In this document: positions 24,510-33,750 of the stretch, piece by piece
Layout of the letters: each line of letters starts with the position of its first letter
How positions within the stretch are numbered: the stretch's first letter is position 1
Position numbers and translations under genes: made by a program
Source: Kitasatospora sp. Root107
GTDB lineage: Bacteria; Actinomycetota; Actinomycetes; Streptomycetales; Streptomycetaceae
NCBI RefSeq assembly: GCF_001424875.1
Contig: NZ_LMCT01000012.1
Span: 79,766 to 128,972, forward strand
Direction of reading: 5' to 3'
Length of the DNA stretch: 49,207 bases
Notes under the pieces: generated by a model
Database searches by the model: none
What the model was told of the DNA's origin: nothing
What the model saw: the letters and a program-made list of their open reading frames with translations, nothing else

Positions 24510-25526
24510 CTACCCGCGCCCCCGGGTCAGCCTGCCGAGAGCGGCCCGGCCGCGGGCCGGCAGGCGGAACCCCTGGTACGTCAGAAACCGTCCACGGCTG
24601 AGCAGTTCGGTCCGCAGGCCCCCGACGCCCGGGGCCCGCCGGTAGTCGGCCGGGCGCAGCCGGGCGCAGTGCTCGGCGGCCCGGCGGAAGTACGCGCGGC
24701 GGTCGCCCGGCGGGATCCGGCCCGGCTTGGAGACCACCGTACCGAGGTGGTGCAGCATCCGGCCGTAGACCACCGGGCGCCAGCGGGCCAGGTCGGGGCG
24801 GCGGTCCAGAAAGGCGAAGACCCGGTCGTACTGGTCGAAGATGTCGAAGTGCCTGCGGGTCGCGGTGGCCAGGATGTTGCCGCCCTCGCGCCGCTGGCGG
24901 TAGTGCACGCCGACCAGGTCGAGCACGGTGATCCGGCCGGCGGCCAGCAGGGCCGGGAAGGTCCAGGGGGTGTCCTCGTAGTACCCGGCCGGGAAGGTCA
25001 GGCCCTGCTCGGCGAGGTAGCCCCGGCGGTAGGCCTTGTTCCAGACCACCATCAGCAGGTCGAGCAGGTCGGGGCGCAGGTCCAGGTCGAAGACCGCGGG
25101 GCCCGGACGGGCGAAGACCGGGGCGGAGTCGGAGCGGACCACCCGGCCGTCCCAGTACGTGCGGGCGTAGTCGTAGACCAGCAGGTCCGGGTCGGCGGTG
25201 GCCTTCAGCCGGTCCTCGACTGCCTGCAGCAGACCGGGGGTCAGCGTGTCGTCGCTGTCCAGGAAGATCACGTAGTCGCCGGTGGCGACCTCGAGGCCGG
25301 CGTTCCTGGCCCGGCCGAGGCCGACGTTGGCGGCGAGGTGCAGCACCCGGATCCGCTCGTCGCGCCGGGCCGCCTGGTCCAGCAGGGCGCCGCAGCCGTC
25401 GGGTGACCGGTCGTCCACCGCGATCAGCTCGAAGTCCGGACAGGACTGGGTGAGCACCGAGTCGAGACACTCGGCCAGGTACTCCTCGACCTGGTAGACC
25501 GGGACGATCACACTGAAGCGGGGCAT
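24510..25526 (-). CDS. Family 2 glycosyltransferase
   Basis: A 338-residue GT-A-fold glycosyltransferase. Motifs: FSVIVPVYQVEEYLAECLDS, VDDRSPDG, GLGRARNAGLE and the metal-binding FLDSDDTLTPG (about residue 92), followed by the acceptor-side stretch VWNKAYRR and FPAGYYEDTPW. No membrane helices, so a soluble or peripheral cytosolic enzyme. It is divergent from the CDP-glycerol gene whose own N-terminal domain is the same fold. Probably sugar decoration or linkage of a wall glycopolymer. Donor unknown. Confidence 0.9.
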   Translation of the reverse strand: MPRFSVIVPVYQVEEYLAECLDSVLTQSCPDFELIAVDDRSPDGCGALLDQAARRDERIRVLHLAANVGLGRARNAGLEVATGDYVIFLDSDDTLTPGLLQAVEDRLKATADPDLLVYDYARTYWDGRVVRSDSAPVFARPGPAVFDLDLRPDLLDLLMVVWNKAYRRGYLAEQGLTFPAGYYEDTPWTFPALLAAGRITVLDLVGVHYRQRREGGNILATATRRHFDIFDQYDRVFAFLDRRPDLARWRPVVYGRMLHHLGTVVSKPGRIPPGDRRAYFRRAAEHCARLRPADYRRAPGVGGLRTELLSRGRFLTYQGFRLPARGRAALGRLTRGRG

Positions 25527-25874
25527 TTGCCCCTCATTCTAGGGGCCCCGGGACGGCGGGATTCCACCGCGACGCCCGGCCTCCACCCGGTGAGGTGCGG
25601 GCCGGCGTGCCGGTCACCCACGTGCTGGAGCACCTGGCGAACACGCCGGACAGGCCGGACTGCGGATCGGGCGCAGCTACTCCTTCCCGCTGCCCGGGGT
25701 GGCCGGAAGGGTCTTCCGGGACAACGAGTACGTGCTGGTCGGCATCGTGCCCTGCCGGGTTGCGGCACCGTGGGAGAGGACGGGCCGGACGGTAGGATCG
25801 CGGAAGACCTGTGTTCGGTCGCAGAGACTGGGCACAGCTGGTCGCACGTCCCCGATGAAAGGCCCGCGCAGCCG
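25527..25874. other. Divergent intergenic region with protein-like remnant
   Basis: No intact gene is supported. In one plus frame, 25651-25770 reads like the end of a real protein (GRSYSFPLPGVAGRVF, DNEYVLVGIVP) with high third-position GC, but there is no start and the frame runs on into the next gene's start region. The remaining ~100 bases before 25875 probably hold the promoter of the CDP-glycerol gene. Confidence 0.35.
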
Positions 25875-28800
25875 ATGGCCCCCCGCCTCTCCGTCGTCGT
25901 CCCGATCTACAACGTCGAGCGCTACCTCGAGGAGTGCCTGGACTCGATCGCCGCCCAGACATTTGGTGACCTTGAATGTGTGATGGTCGACGACGGCTCC
26001 AAGGACGGCAGCGCGGCGCTCGCCGAGGCCTATGCCGCCAAGGACTCGCGCTTCCGCCTGGTCAGGCAGGAGAACAAGGGTCTCGGTGCGGCCCGTAACA
26101 CCGGCTACCGGCACATCTCGCCGGACACCGAGTTCCTGAACTTCGTCGACAGTGACGACACCCTGCCGCCCAGCGCGTACGAGCTGATGATCGGCACGCT
26201 GGAGGAGACCGGCTCGGACTTCGTCACCGGCAACGTGCTGCGCTTCCGGGCGGTGGGGTACTACCCGTCCGGCGGGCACCGCAAGCCGTTCGCCGAGACC
26301 AGGCTGAAGACCCACGTCACCGAGCTGCCCAGCCTGGTCACCGACCGGACGGCGTGGAACAAGGTCTACCGCCGCTCGTTCTTCGACGCGGCCGGCGTGC
26401 TGTACCCCGAAGGCATCCTGTACGAGGACCTCTCCGAGCCGATCTACCACTGGCGCGAGCGCGAGGTCGGCGAGATGTCGATCACTCAGATGCGCACCAA
26501 TCCCAAGGGGTTGGTCGACCGGGTCAAGTCGATGGAGCTGGTCCGGGCCTGGCTGCTGGCCAGGCCCGAGCCGGAGTTCAAGGAGCACCTGCGCTCCTAC
26601 GACGAGAACAACCTCGTCGAGGAGATCCCGATGTTCTTCTGGTCCGTCCTGGAGGGCGACCAGGACTACCGGGAGGCCTACCAGACGAACGTCAGCCGGC
26701 TGCTCCGGGCGATCGGCCCCGAGCAGGTCCGCAAGCTGCGTGCGCCGCTGCGGCTCAAGTACCACCTGACGCTGCAGAACCGGATGTCCGAGTTCGTCGA
26801 CCAGATGGAGTTCGAGAAGGACAGCAACGGCGCCGCCCCGGCCCGCGGCCTGCTCCGTCCGTACGCCGACTACCCGTTCCTGCGCGGTGGCCGCAAGAGC
26901 GTGCCCGCCGACGTGCTGCGGCTGGACAACGCGCTGGTGATGCGCAGCCGGCTGTACGACTCGGCCTGGGAGGACGGCAAGCTCAAGATCACCGGGCACG
27001 CCTTCCCCGAGCACCTGGGCGCCGAGAACCGGCACGACATGGTCAAGGTGCTGGTGCTCCGGGAGGCCAAGGGCCGCCGGGTGCTGGCCGTGCAGACCAG
27101 GGCCATGTACAGCCCGGAGGCCACCGCCTCCTCGCCGCACGACCTGTACAACTGCGACTGGGCGGGCTTCTCCGCCGTCATCGACCCCAAGCGGCTCAAG
27201 CACCGGGGCGAGTGGCGGGACGGCTCCTGGCGGGTGCTGATCGCGGGCATCGGCAAGGGCGGCGTCTACAAGGGCCGGATCTCGGGCGGCTGGAGCGACA
27301 ACGCCGAGTACCCGCCGGTGCAGTGGGTCGAGGACGACGTCCGGATCGTGCCGTGGCTCAAGAACAACCACGTCTACCTGCGGGTCGAGCGGGTCCGGGT
27401 GCGCGCCCTGACGGTCAGTGAGCAGGGTGGCGAGATCACCTTCACGGGGCAGGTCGGCTCCGGCGCCGACCTGGCCGGGGTGCAGCTGCGAATGCTGCAC
27501 ACCGAGTCCGACCGCGAGCTGCTCTTCCCGGTCGAGCTGGGCACGCCGGCCGGCCGCGACGTGCCGTTCACCGCGAGCTTCCCGATCGATCGGCTGACCG
27601 CCGTCCGCGAGGCCTGGGACGCGCTCGACCCGGCCGCCGAGGAGCGGCTGCGGGACCGCTGGGCCACCGAGCTGCTGCTCGCCGACGGCACCACCCTGCC
27701 GGTGGTGATAGACGACCGCCGGGCTCCCCAGCAGCTCAACCTGCCGATCCTGAACGGGACCAGGGCGCTGTTCTCCAAGCCCTCGCCGAGCGGGTACCTG
27801 CAGTTCACCGACCAGGTGCTGCAGCCGGTGGTGGACGAGATCGTCCGGGCCAAGGACACCGAGGGCTTCCTGCTCAGCGGCAGCTTCCCGCTGCCGGGCA
27901 GCCACCACTACGAGCTGGTGATCCGGCACAGCTGGCTGGAGGAGGAGCACCGCTACCCGGTCGAGATCACCGACGGCCGGTTCCGCGCCGCGCTGCCCGC
28001 CGTGCCGACCGCCTCGTTCGCCGGGCAGGTCCCGCTGCACCGCGGCACCTGGGCCGTGGTGTTCCGCCCGGTCGGCGCCGAGCCCGGCAGCCTCTGGCCG
28101 CGCGCGCTGCTCGCCTCCTCCTGCCACCGCGGACTGCCGCTGGAGATCCAGGCCCGCGGCCGCCGGGTGGTGCTGGAGCGCCGCACCTACGACAGCCTCT
28201 CGCTGGAGTCGCACTCCGACCTGCTGCCGGAGGAGCGCAGCGGCTACCGCCAGCGCCGGCTGCGCAACGGCTTCGCCGAGGCCCAGCGTGCCCCGCTCAC
28301 CGACACGGTGCTCTACGACGCCGGGCTGGGCAGCCAGTACGCGGGCTCGCCGCGGGCCGTGCACGAGGAGCTGGTCCGCCGGGGCGCCCCGCTGCGGCAC
28401 GTCTGGACCAGCACCGACATGCAGGCCGACCTGCCGCAGACCGCCGAGCCGGTCCGGCAGTTGAGCCCCGAGTGGTACGAGCACCTGGCCACCGCCAAGT
28501 ACGTGGTGACCAGCGCCCACCTGCCGGACTTCTTCGTCCGCCGGCCCGGCCAGGTGGTCCTGCAGACCTGGCACGGCACCCCGCTCAAGCGGATCGGCCA
28601 CGACTTCGAGAAGGTCTGGTTCACCGACTCCGAGTACCTCAAGCTGCTCGACCGCGAGGTCGCCCAGTGGAGCCTGCTGGTCTCCGGCAACACCTTCTCC
28701 ACCGGGGTGCTGCGGCGGGCCTTCAAGTACCAGGGCGAGATCCTGGAGTCCGGCTGCCCGCGCAACGACGTGCTGCTCGCCCCCGACCGGGAGAAGACCG

Positions 28801-29375
28801 CCGAGCAGGTCCGCGAGCGGCTCGGCCTGCCCGAGGGCAAGAAGGTGGTGCTGTACGCGCCGACCTTCCGGGAGGACCGGCGCCGGCCGCAGGGCGGCTA
28901 CCAGCTCGACCTGCGGATCGACCTGGAGGCGGCCCAGGCCGCCCTGGGTGAGGACCAGGTCCTGCTGATCCGGGCCCACGAGCTGATGTGCGGTCAGGTC
29001 CCGGGCGCGGGCAACGGCTACGTCTGGGACGTCGGTACCTACCCCGACATGGCCGACCTGCTGCTGATCGCGGACGTCCTGGTGACGGACTACTCCTCGG
29101 TCACCTTCGACTTCGCGAACACCGGCAAGCCGATCCTGTTCTTCACGCATGACCTGGAGCACTACCGGGACAACCTGCGCGGCTTCAGCCTCGACTTCGA
29201 GGCGGACGCGCCGGGCCCGCTGCTGGCGACCTCGGCCGAGCTGGTCGAAGCCCTCGGCGGGGTCGACGCGGTGGCCGCGCAGCACGCCGACGCGTACGCG
29301 GCCTTCCGGCAGAAGTACTGCGACCTGGACGACGGCCAGGCCTCGGTCCGGGTGGTCGACGCCCTGCTCGGCTGA
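25875..29375 (+). CDS. Bifunctional glycosyltransferase / CDP-glycerol glycerophosphotransferase
   Basis: A 1166-residue fusion. Residues 1-220 are a family-2 glycosyltransferase (LSVVVPIYNVERYLEECLDS, VDDGSKDG, FVDSDDTLPP near 92). The middle (about 340-780) is beta-rich. The C-terminal third is a CDP-glycerol:glycerophosphate glycerophosphotransferase: QTWHGTPLKRIGHDFE (from about 897), SGCPRNDVLL, VLYAPTFREDRR, DVLVTDYSSVTFDFA (from about 1067) and PILFFTHDLEHYRD. It would add or polymerise glycerol phosphate on a cytosolic lipid-linked glycan, as in wall teichoic acid synthesis. Start ATG at 25875, at the beginning of the GT2 fold; the open frame upstream is not protein-like. Confidence 0.9.
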   Translation: MAPRLSVVVPIYNVERYLEECLDSIAAQTFGDLECVMVDDGSKDGSAALAEAYAAKDSRFRLVRQENKGLGAARNTGYRHISPDTEFLNFVDSDDTLPPSAYELMIGTLEETGSDFVTGNVLRFRAVGYYPSGGHRKPFAETRLKTHVTELPSLVTDRTAWNKVYRRSFFDAAGVLYPEGILYEDLSEPIYHWREREVGEMSITQMRTNPKGLVDRVKSMELVRAWLLARPEPEFKEHLRSYDENNLVEEIPMFFWSVLEGDQDYREAYQTNVSRLLRAIGPEQVRKLRAPLRLKYHLTLQNRMSEFVDQMEFEKDSNGAAPARGLLRPYADYPFLRGGRKSVPADVLRLDNALVMRSRLYDSAWEDGKLKITGHAFPEHLGAENRHDMVKVLVLREAKGRRVLAVQTRAMYSPEATASSPHDLYNCDWAGFSAVIDPKRLKHRGEWRDGSWRVLIAGIGKGGVYKGRISGGWSDNAEYPPVQWVEDDVRIVPWLKNNHVYLRVERVRVRALTVSEQGGEITFTGQVGSGADLAGVQLRMLHTESDRELLFPVELGTPAGRDVPFTASFPIDRLTAVREAWDALDPAAEERLRDRWATELLLADGTTLPVVIDDRRAPQQLNLPILNGTRALFSKPSPSGYLQFTDQVLQPVVDEIVRAKDTEGFLLSGSFPLPGSHHYELVIRHSWLEEEHRYPVEITDGRFRAALPAVPTASFAGQVPLHRGTWAVVFRPVGAEPGSLWPRALLASSCHRGLPLEIQARGRRVVLERRTYDSLSLESHSDLLPEERSGYRQRRLRNGFAEAQRAPLTDTVLYDAGLGSQYAGSPRAVHEELVRRGAPLRHVWTSTDMQADLPQTAEPVRQLSPEWYEHLATAKYVVTSAHLPDFFVRRPGQVVLQTWHGTPLKRIGHDFEKVWFTDSEYLKLLDREVAQWSLLVSGNTFSTGVLRRAFKYQGEILESGCPRNDVLLAPDREKTAEQVRERLGLPEGKKVVLYAPTFREDRRRPQGGYQLDLRIDLEAAQAALGEDQVLLIRAHELMCGQVPGAGNGYVWDVGTYPDMADLLLIADVLVTDYSSVTFDFANTGKPILFFTHDLEHYRDNLRGFSLDFEADAPGPLLATSAELVEALGGVDAVAAQHADAYAAFRQKYCDLDDGQASVRVVDALLG

Positions 29376-29380
29376 CCGGA

Positions 29381-29421
29381 GTCGAACCGATGTCCGGACC
29401 AAGCCCGGACATCGGTTCGAC
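29381..29421. terminator. Terminator hairpin between the two CDP-glycerol genes
   Basis: A perfect 17-bp stem (29381-29397 with 29405-29421) with a 7-nt loop, 5 bases after the stop of the first gene. It suggests the second gene has its own promoter or is read at a reduced level. Confidence 0.75.
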
Positions 29422-29600
29422 CAGGGCCCCCGATCGGGTCGTCCTCAGGGCCTTCCCGACCGCATCGGTTGACCTGCCGGTCCGGCGGGTATGTCATGGC
29501 GCTCACAGTCCGTGTCAGGGTCGGCACCGTCGATCCACGGCAGCCGGCCGGACCGTCGGCCGTCCTGCGGCCGACCGCGCCGCCCAGGAAGCCGCCCGCG

Positions 29601-32111
29601 ATGCCCGTAGCCCGTTCCCGCCTTCTGCTGCCGTCCCCTCGATCGTCGAGACCGACGACCCCCGCCGCGCCCGCCGCCGCGCCGCCCGCCGCCCTCGCGC
29701 TCGGGCTGCGCTCCGCCAGGTGGACCGGAGGACGGCTGGAACTGACCGGCTTCGCCCGCCGGGACGACCGCGGCAGCGGCAAGGTCCGCAGTTCCTTCAC
29801 CGTGCTGGAACTCGCCCGCCCCGGCCGGCCGCCGATCCGGTTCCGCACCCGGCCGCTGCGGCTGCCCGAGGTGACCGAGGACAGCGCGCAGAGCGACCAC
29901 AACCACGACTGGGCCGCCTTCACCGCCACGGTCGACCCGGAGCGGCTGCGCACCGGCGACGGCGCCTGGCCGGATGCCGAGTGGGAGGTCAGCGCCGGGC
30001 TGCTGCGCGCCCTCGGGCCGACCGGCGTGCGGCGCGAACGGGGCCCGCTCCGGCCGCACTGGTGCGGCTCGGGCGAGTACCCGCCCGCGCACTGGGTGGA
30101 GCAGAACGTCCGGGTGCTGCTGTACTTCGCCGACCAGCGACTGCGGCTCAAGGTGCACCGGGTGTGGAGCCGGCTCACCGGCCTCCGGCCGGTGGACGAC
30201 GGCCTCGAACTCACCGGCTGGGCCCACGACCTGCCGCCCGGCACGGTGTTCCGGCTGTCGCACTGCCACACCGGGGCCGAGAGCCGGCACCCGGTCGCCG
30301 CCACCGGCCGGGACTTCACCGTCCGGCTGCCGTTCGAGGCGTTCGCCACCGTCGGAGCGACCACCGCCTCCTGGCACGGCGAACTGCTCCGGCCGGACGG
30401 CTCCACCGAACGGCCGGTGCTCGACGAGCGCCCCTGGCCCGGCGGCCTGCTGCTCGCCCGGCCTGCGGGCGGTGCCCTGCTGGTCCGTCAACTGGCCGAT
30501 GGGTACCCGCAGTTCTGCGTCCAGCCCGGTGCCGTACTGGTCGACCGGATCACCCCCGACCGGGACGGCTTCCGGCTCACCGCGCAGGTCGCCCTCCCCG
30601 GCGACGGCCCGTTGGAACTGGTGCTCCGGCACGCCAACGGCACCGGCGAGATCCGCCGTCCGGTCGAACGCGGCACCCCCGCCGAGCTCACCGTGCCCGC
30701 CATCGTGACCGCGCCCGACCTCAGCAGACGCCCGCTCCGGCGCGGCATCTGGGAGCTCCGGCTGCGCCCGGCCGGCCGGGCCGACGCCGAACAGCCCCTG
30801 CTGCTCAGCTCGCGGGCCCTGGCCCAACTCCCGTGCATGGTAGGGCTCGGAGCCACCGCGGGGGTGGTCGCCGGGGGCGCCAAGCGGGCCGTACTGCAGA
30901 GCCGCTGGCACAACACCCTGATCCTCGACTCCACGCCCGTCCTGGCGCCTGCCGAGCGCAGCCGGTACGCCCAGCGACGGCTGCGCACCGTCGACTACCC
31001 CGCCGCCCGGCGCCGGCCGCTCCGCCCCGCCGTGCTCTACGACGTGTTCGGCGGGCGCGGCTACGCCGACTCACCCCGCGCCGTCCACGCCGAACTCGCG
31101 CGGCGGGCAGTCCCGTTGGAGCACCTCTGGGTGGTGGACGACGCCCAGGCGGTGGTCCCGGCCGGGGTCCGGCCGATCCGCAGTCACAGCCCCGAGTGGT
31201 ACGAGGCGCTGGCCACCTCGCGCTACCTGGTCGGCAACACCCACCTACCGGAGTTCCTCGAACGCCGACCCGGTCAGGTGGTGCTGCAGACCTGGCACGG
31301 CTCGCTGCTGAAGCGGATCGCCCACGACATGGCCAATCCCCTGCTGGCCAAGGCCGGTTACCTGGCCGCGCTCGACCGCGAGGTCCCGCAGTGGAGCCTG
31401 CTGCTCTCCCCCAGTGCCTTCGCCACCCCGATCCTGCGCCGCGCGTTCCGCTACACCGGCGAGGTCCTGGAGTCCGGCTACCCCAGGAACGACCTGCTGG
31501 CGGGCCCGGCGGACGCCTCGGCGGTCCGCCGCCGGCTCGGCATCCCCGACGACCGGCGGATCGTGCTGTACGCCCCCACCTGGCGGGAGGACCAGCAGCG
31601 GGCCAACGGCGACGGCTACCGGCTCGACCTGCGGCTCGACCTGGCCGCCGCCCGGGCCGCGCTCGGCGAGGACCACGTCCTGCTGGTCCGCCCGCACACA
31701 CACGTGGCCGAGCCGCTGCCGGACGCCGGCGACGGCTTCGTCCTGGACGTCGGCGACTACCCCGACGTGCAGGAACTCCTGCTGGCCGCCGACGTGTTGG
31801 TCACCGACTACTCCTCGATCATGTTCGACTTCGCGATCACCGGCAGGCCGATCCTGTTCTTCACCTACGACCTGGAGCACTACCGGGACGCCCTGCGCGG
31901 CTTCTACTTCGACTTCGAACGCGAGGCCCCCGGGCCGCTGTTGGCCGATTCGGCCGAACTCATCGGCGCCCTGCGGTCGTTGACCACCGACAGCACACTG
32001 GCCGACCGGCACGCGGACGCCTACCGGAGGTTCCGCGCCACCCACTGCCGACTGGACGACGGCCGGGCCGCCGCCCGGGTGGTGGACCGCCTGCTCGAAC
32101 TGGGCGGCTGA
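29601..32111 (+). CDS. CDP-glycerol glycerophosphotransferase family protein
   Basis: A protein of about 836 residues related to the C-terminal three quarters of the upstream gene but without the GT2 domain. ALGLRSARWTGGRLELTGFA aligns with the start of the middle region there, SDHNHDWAAFTATVDPERL with its counterpart, and the enzyme domain keeps QTWHGSLLKRIAHDMA (from about 563), SGYPRNDLL, VLYAPTWREDQQ, DVLVTDYSSIMFDFAITG (from about 731) and FFTYDLEHYRD. The start is uncertain: ATG 29601 has AGGAA 10 bases upstream; ATG 29496 would add 35 residues. Likely a second glycerophosphate (or other polyol phosphate) transferase of the same polymer. Confidence 0.85.
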   Translation: MPVARSRLLLPSPRSSRPTTPAAPAAAPPAALALGLRSARWTGGRLELTGFARRDDRGSGKVRSSFTVLELARPGRPPIRFRTRPLRLPEVTEDSAQSDHNHDWAAFTATVDPERLRTGDGAWPDAEWEVSAGLLRALGPTGVRRERGPLRPHWCGSGEYPPAHWVEQNVRVLLYFADQRLRLKVHRVWSRLTGLRPVDDGLELTGWAHDLPPGTVFRLSHCHTGAESRHPVAATGRDFTVRLPFEAFATVGATTASWHGELLRPDGSTERPVLDERPWPGGLLLARPAGGALLVRQLADGYPQFCVQPGAVLVDRITPDRDGFRLTAQVALPGDGPLELVLRHANGTGEIRRPVERGTPAELTVPAIVTAPDLSRRPLRRGIWELRLRPAGRADAEQPLLLSSRALAQLPCMVGLGATAGVVAGGAKRAVLQSRWHNTLILDSTPVLAPAERSRYAQRRLRTVDYPAARRRPLRPAVLYDVFGGRGYADSPRAVHAELARRAVPLEHLWVVDDAQAVVPAGVRPIRSHSPEWYEALATSRYLVGNTHLPEFLERRPGQVVLQTWHGSLLKRIAHDMANPLLAKAGYLAALDREVPQWSLLLSPSAFATPILRRAFRYTGEVLESGYPRNDLLAGPADASAVRRRLGIPDDRRIVLYAPTWREDQQRANGDGYRLDLRLDLAAARAALGEDHVLLVRPHTHVAEPLPDAGDGFVLDVGDYPDVQELLLAADVLVTDYSSIMFDFAITGRPILFFTYDLEHYRDALRGFYFDFEREAPGPLLADSAELIGALRSLTTDSTLADRHADAYRRFRATHCRLDDGRAAARVVDRLLELGG

Positions 32112-32122
32112 GCCGACCAGGG

Positions 32123-32683
32123 TCAGCCCGCACCGAAGGCGTAGCTGCGCAACGGGCGCCAGACCTCGTCCTCGCCGAACCGGGAGAGCACGAAACCGGG
32201 CACCGGGAAGGCCGCGTGGAAGGTGCGGGCCTCGGCGTACGCCCGGTCCAGCACCTCCTCGGGGAGACCGTGCGCGACCGTGACGTGCGGGTGGAACGGG
32301 AAGGCCAGCTCGCGGGCCAGCGGACCGGAGCGGACGGCCGCCTCCAGCGCCCGGCACTCCTGGGCGCCCTCCTCGACCCGGACGAAGACCACCGGCGAGA
32401 CCGGCCGGAAGGTGCCGCTGCCCTGCAGCAGCATCGGGAACGGGGCGTGCCCGGCGGCCACCGCGCGCAGATGGGTCTCCACCTCGGCGAGCCGGTCTAG
32501 CGGGATCCCGGTCGGCGGCAGCAGGGTGACGTGGGTCGGTATCGAGCGGGCCAGTGGGTCGCCGTGCCCGGCCCGGGCGTCCTGGATCGCGGAACCGTAC
32601 GGCTCCGGGACGTGTATGGACACGCCGATGGTGACGGCCTCGGGGAGGCCGTCACCGACGGGGGCGGGCACGGCGGTCGACAT
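32123..32683 (-). CDS. 2'-5' RNA ligase / 2H phosphoesterase family protein
   Basis: A 186-residue protein with the two His-x-Thr motifs of the 2H phosphoesterase fold: HVTLLPP (about residue 50) and HVTVAHG (about 135). Members act on 2',5'- or cyclic phosphodiester ends of RNA; the exact reaction cannot be read here. The ATG at 32683 overlaps the trpS stop (ATGA), so it is co-translated with a tRNA synthetase, which fits an RNA-related role. Confidence 0.88.
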   Translation of the reverse strand: MSTAVPAPVGDGLPEAVTIGVSIHVPEPYGSAIQDARAGHGDPLARSIPTHVTLLPPTGIPLDRLAEVETHLRAVAAGHAPFPMLLQGSGTFRPVSPVVFVRVEEGAQECRALEAAVRSGPLARELAFPFHPHVTVAHGLPEEVLDRAYAEARTFHAAFPVPGFVLSRFGEDEVWRPLRSYAFGAG

Positions 32684-33729
32684 CAGCGCTTCGGCGGCAA
32701 GAAGCCGATCCGGTCGTACACGGTGGCCAGTGTCTCGGCGGCGACCGAGCGGGCCTTCTCCGCGCCCAGGCCGAGCACCCGGTCCAGCTCCGCCGGGTCG
32801 TCCAGGTAGGCCTGGGTGCGCTGCTGGAACGGGCCGACCCATTCGGTGAACAGCTCGGCCAGCTCGGTCTTCAGCGCGCCGTACATCTTGCCGTCGAAGT
32901 GCTCGACCAGCTGCTCGACCGACTGACCGCTGAGCGCGGAGTGGATCCGCAGCAGGTTGGAGACGCCGGCCTTGTTCTCCTCGTCGTAGGAGACCACGGT
33001 GCCGGTGTCGGTGACGGCGCTCTTGAACTTCTTGGCGCTGACCTTGGGCTCGTCCAGCAGGTTCACCAGGCCCTTGGGCGAGGAGGCCGACTTGCTCATC
33101 TTGGCAGTCGGGTCCTGCAGATCAAGGATCTTGGCCGTCTCCTTGAGGATGTACGGCTTCGGCACGGTGAAGGTGGGCTCATAGCGGGTGTTGAAGCGCT
33201 CCGCGAGGTCGCGGGTGAGCTCCAGGTGCTGGCGCTGGTCCTCACCGACCGGGACGGCGTCGGCCTGGTAGAGCAGGATGTCGGCGATCTGCAGGATCGG
33301 GTAGGTGAACAGGCCGACCGAGGTGCGGTCGTTGCCCTGCTTGGCGGACTTGTCCTTGAACTGGGTCATCCGGGCTGCCTCGCCGAAACCCGTCATGCAG
33401 TTCATGATCCAGGCGAGCTGGGCGTGCTCGGGCACGTGGGACTGGACGAAGAGGGTGCAACGCTCCGGGTCCAGGCCCGCGCCGAGCAGCTGGGCGGCGG
33501 AGACCCGGGTGTTCTCCCGGAGGACGGCCGGGTCCTGCTCGACGGTGATCGCGTGCAGGTCGACCACCATGTAGAAGGCGTCGTTGGCCTCCTGCAGGTC
33601 CACCCACTGGCGCACCGCACCGAGGTAGTTGCCGAGGTGGAACGAGCCCGAGGTGGGCTGGATGCCGGAGAGCACCCGGGGACGGTCCTTCGTCGGACCG
33701 GTGACCGCTGCGTTGACCATGAGCGCCAT
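32683..33729 (-). CDS. trpS: Tryptophan-tRNA ligase
   Basis: A 348-residue class I synthetase that charges tRNA-Trp. The HIGH-like motif is [16 protein letters not shown], and KMSKS occurs exactly in [13 protein letters not shown] (about residue 205). [22 protein letters not shown] is the Trp-binding and dimer region. Full length for the bacterial type. Streptomycetes often carry two TrpRS forms with different indolmycin sensitivity; I cannot assign this one. It is followed in the same operon by the 2H phosphoesterase and preceded by the CBS protein 21 bases upstream. Confidence 0.96.
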   Translation of the reverse strand: MALMVNAAVTGPTKDRPRVLSGIQPTSGSFHLGNYLGAVRQWVDLQEANDAFYMVVDLHAITVEQDPAVLRENTRVSAAQLLGAGLDPERCTLFVQSHVPEHAQLAWIMNCMTGFGEAARMTQFKDKSAKQGNDRTSVGLFTYPILQIADILLYQADAVPVGEDQRQHLELTRDLAERFNTRYEPTFTVPKPYILKETAKILDLQDPTAKMSKSASSPKGLVNLLDEPKVSAKKFKSAVTDTGTVVSYDEENKAGVSNLLRIHSALSGQSVEQLVEHFDGKMYGALKTELAELFTEWVGPFQQRTQAYLDDPAELDRVLGLGAEKARSVAAETLATVYDRIGFLPPKR

Positions 33730-33750
33730 TCTTCCAGCTTCACCGACCGC

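Noticed and set aside
25677..29402. 1241-codon minus-strand open frame
   Set aside because: Shadow of the bifunctional CDP-glycerol gene, caused by high third-position GC. No domain and wrong codon pattern.
23294..32111. Biosynthetic cluster for a secondary metabolite
   Set aside because: Only glycosyl-, glycerophospho- and methyltransferase genes are present, with no synthase, regulator or resistance gene. A wall or surface polymer explains them better.
29390..32500. 1036-codon plus-strand open frame
   Set aside because: Out-of-frame shadow of the second CDP-glycerol gene, dominated by Arg/Pro/Ala.
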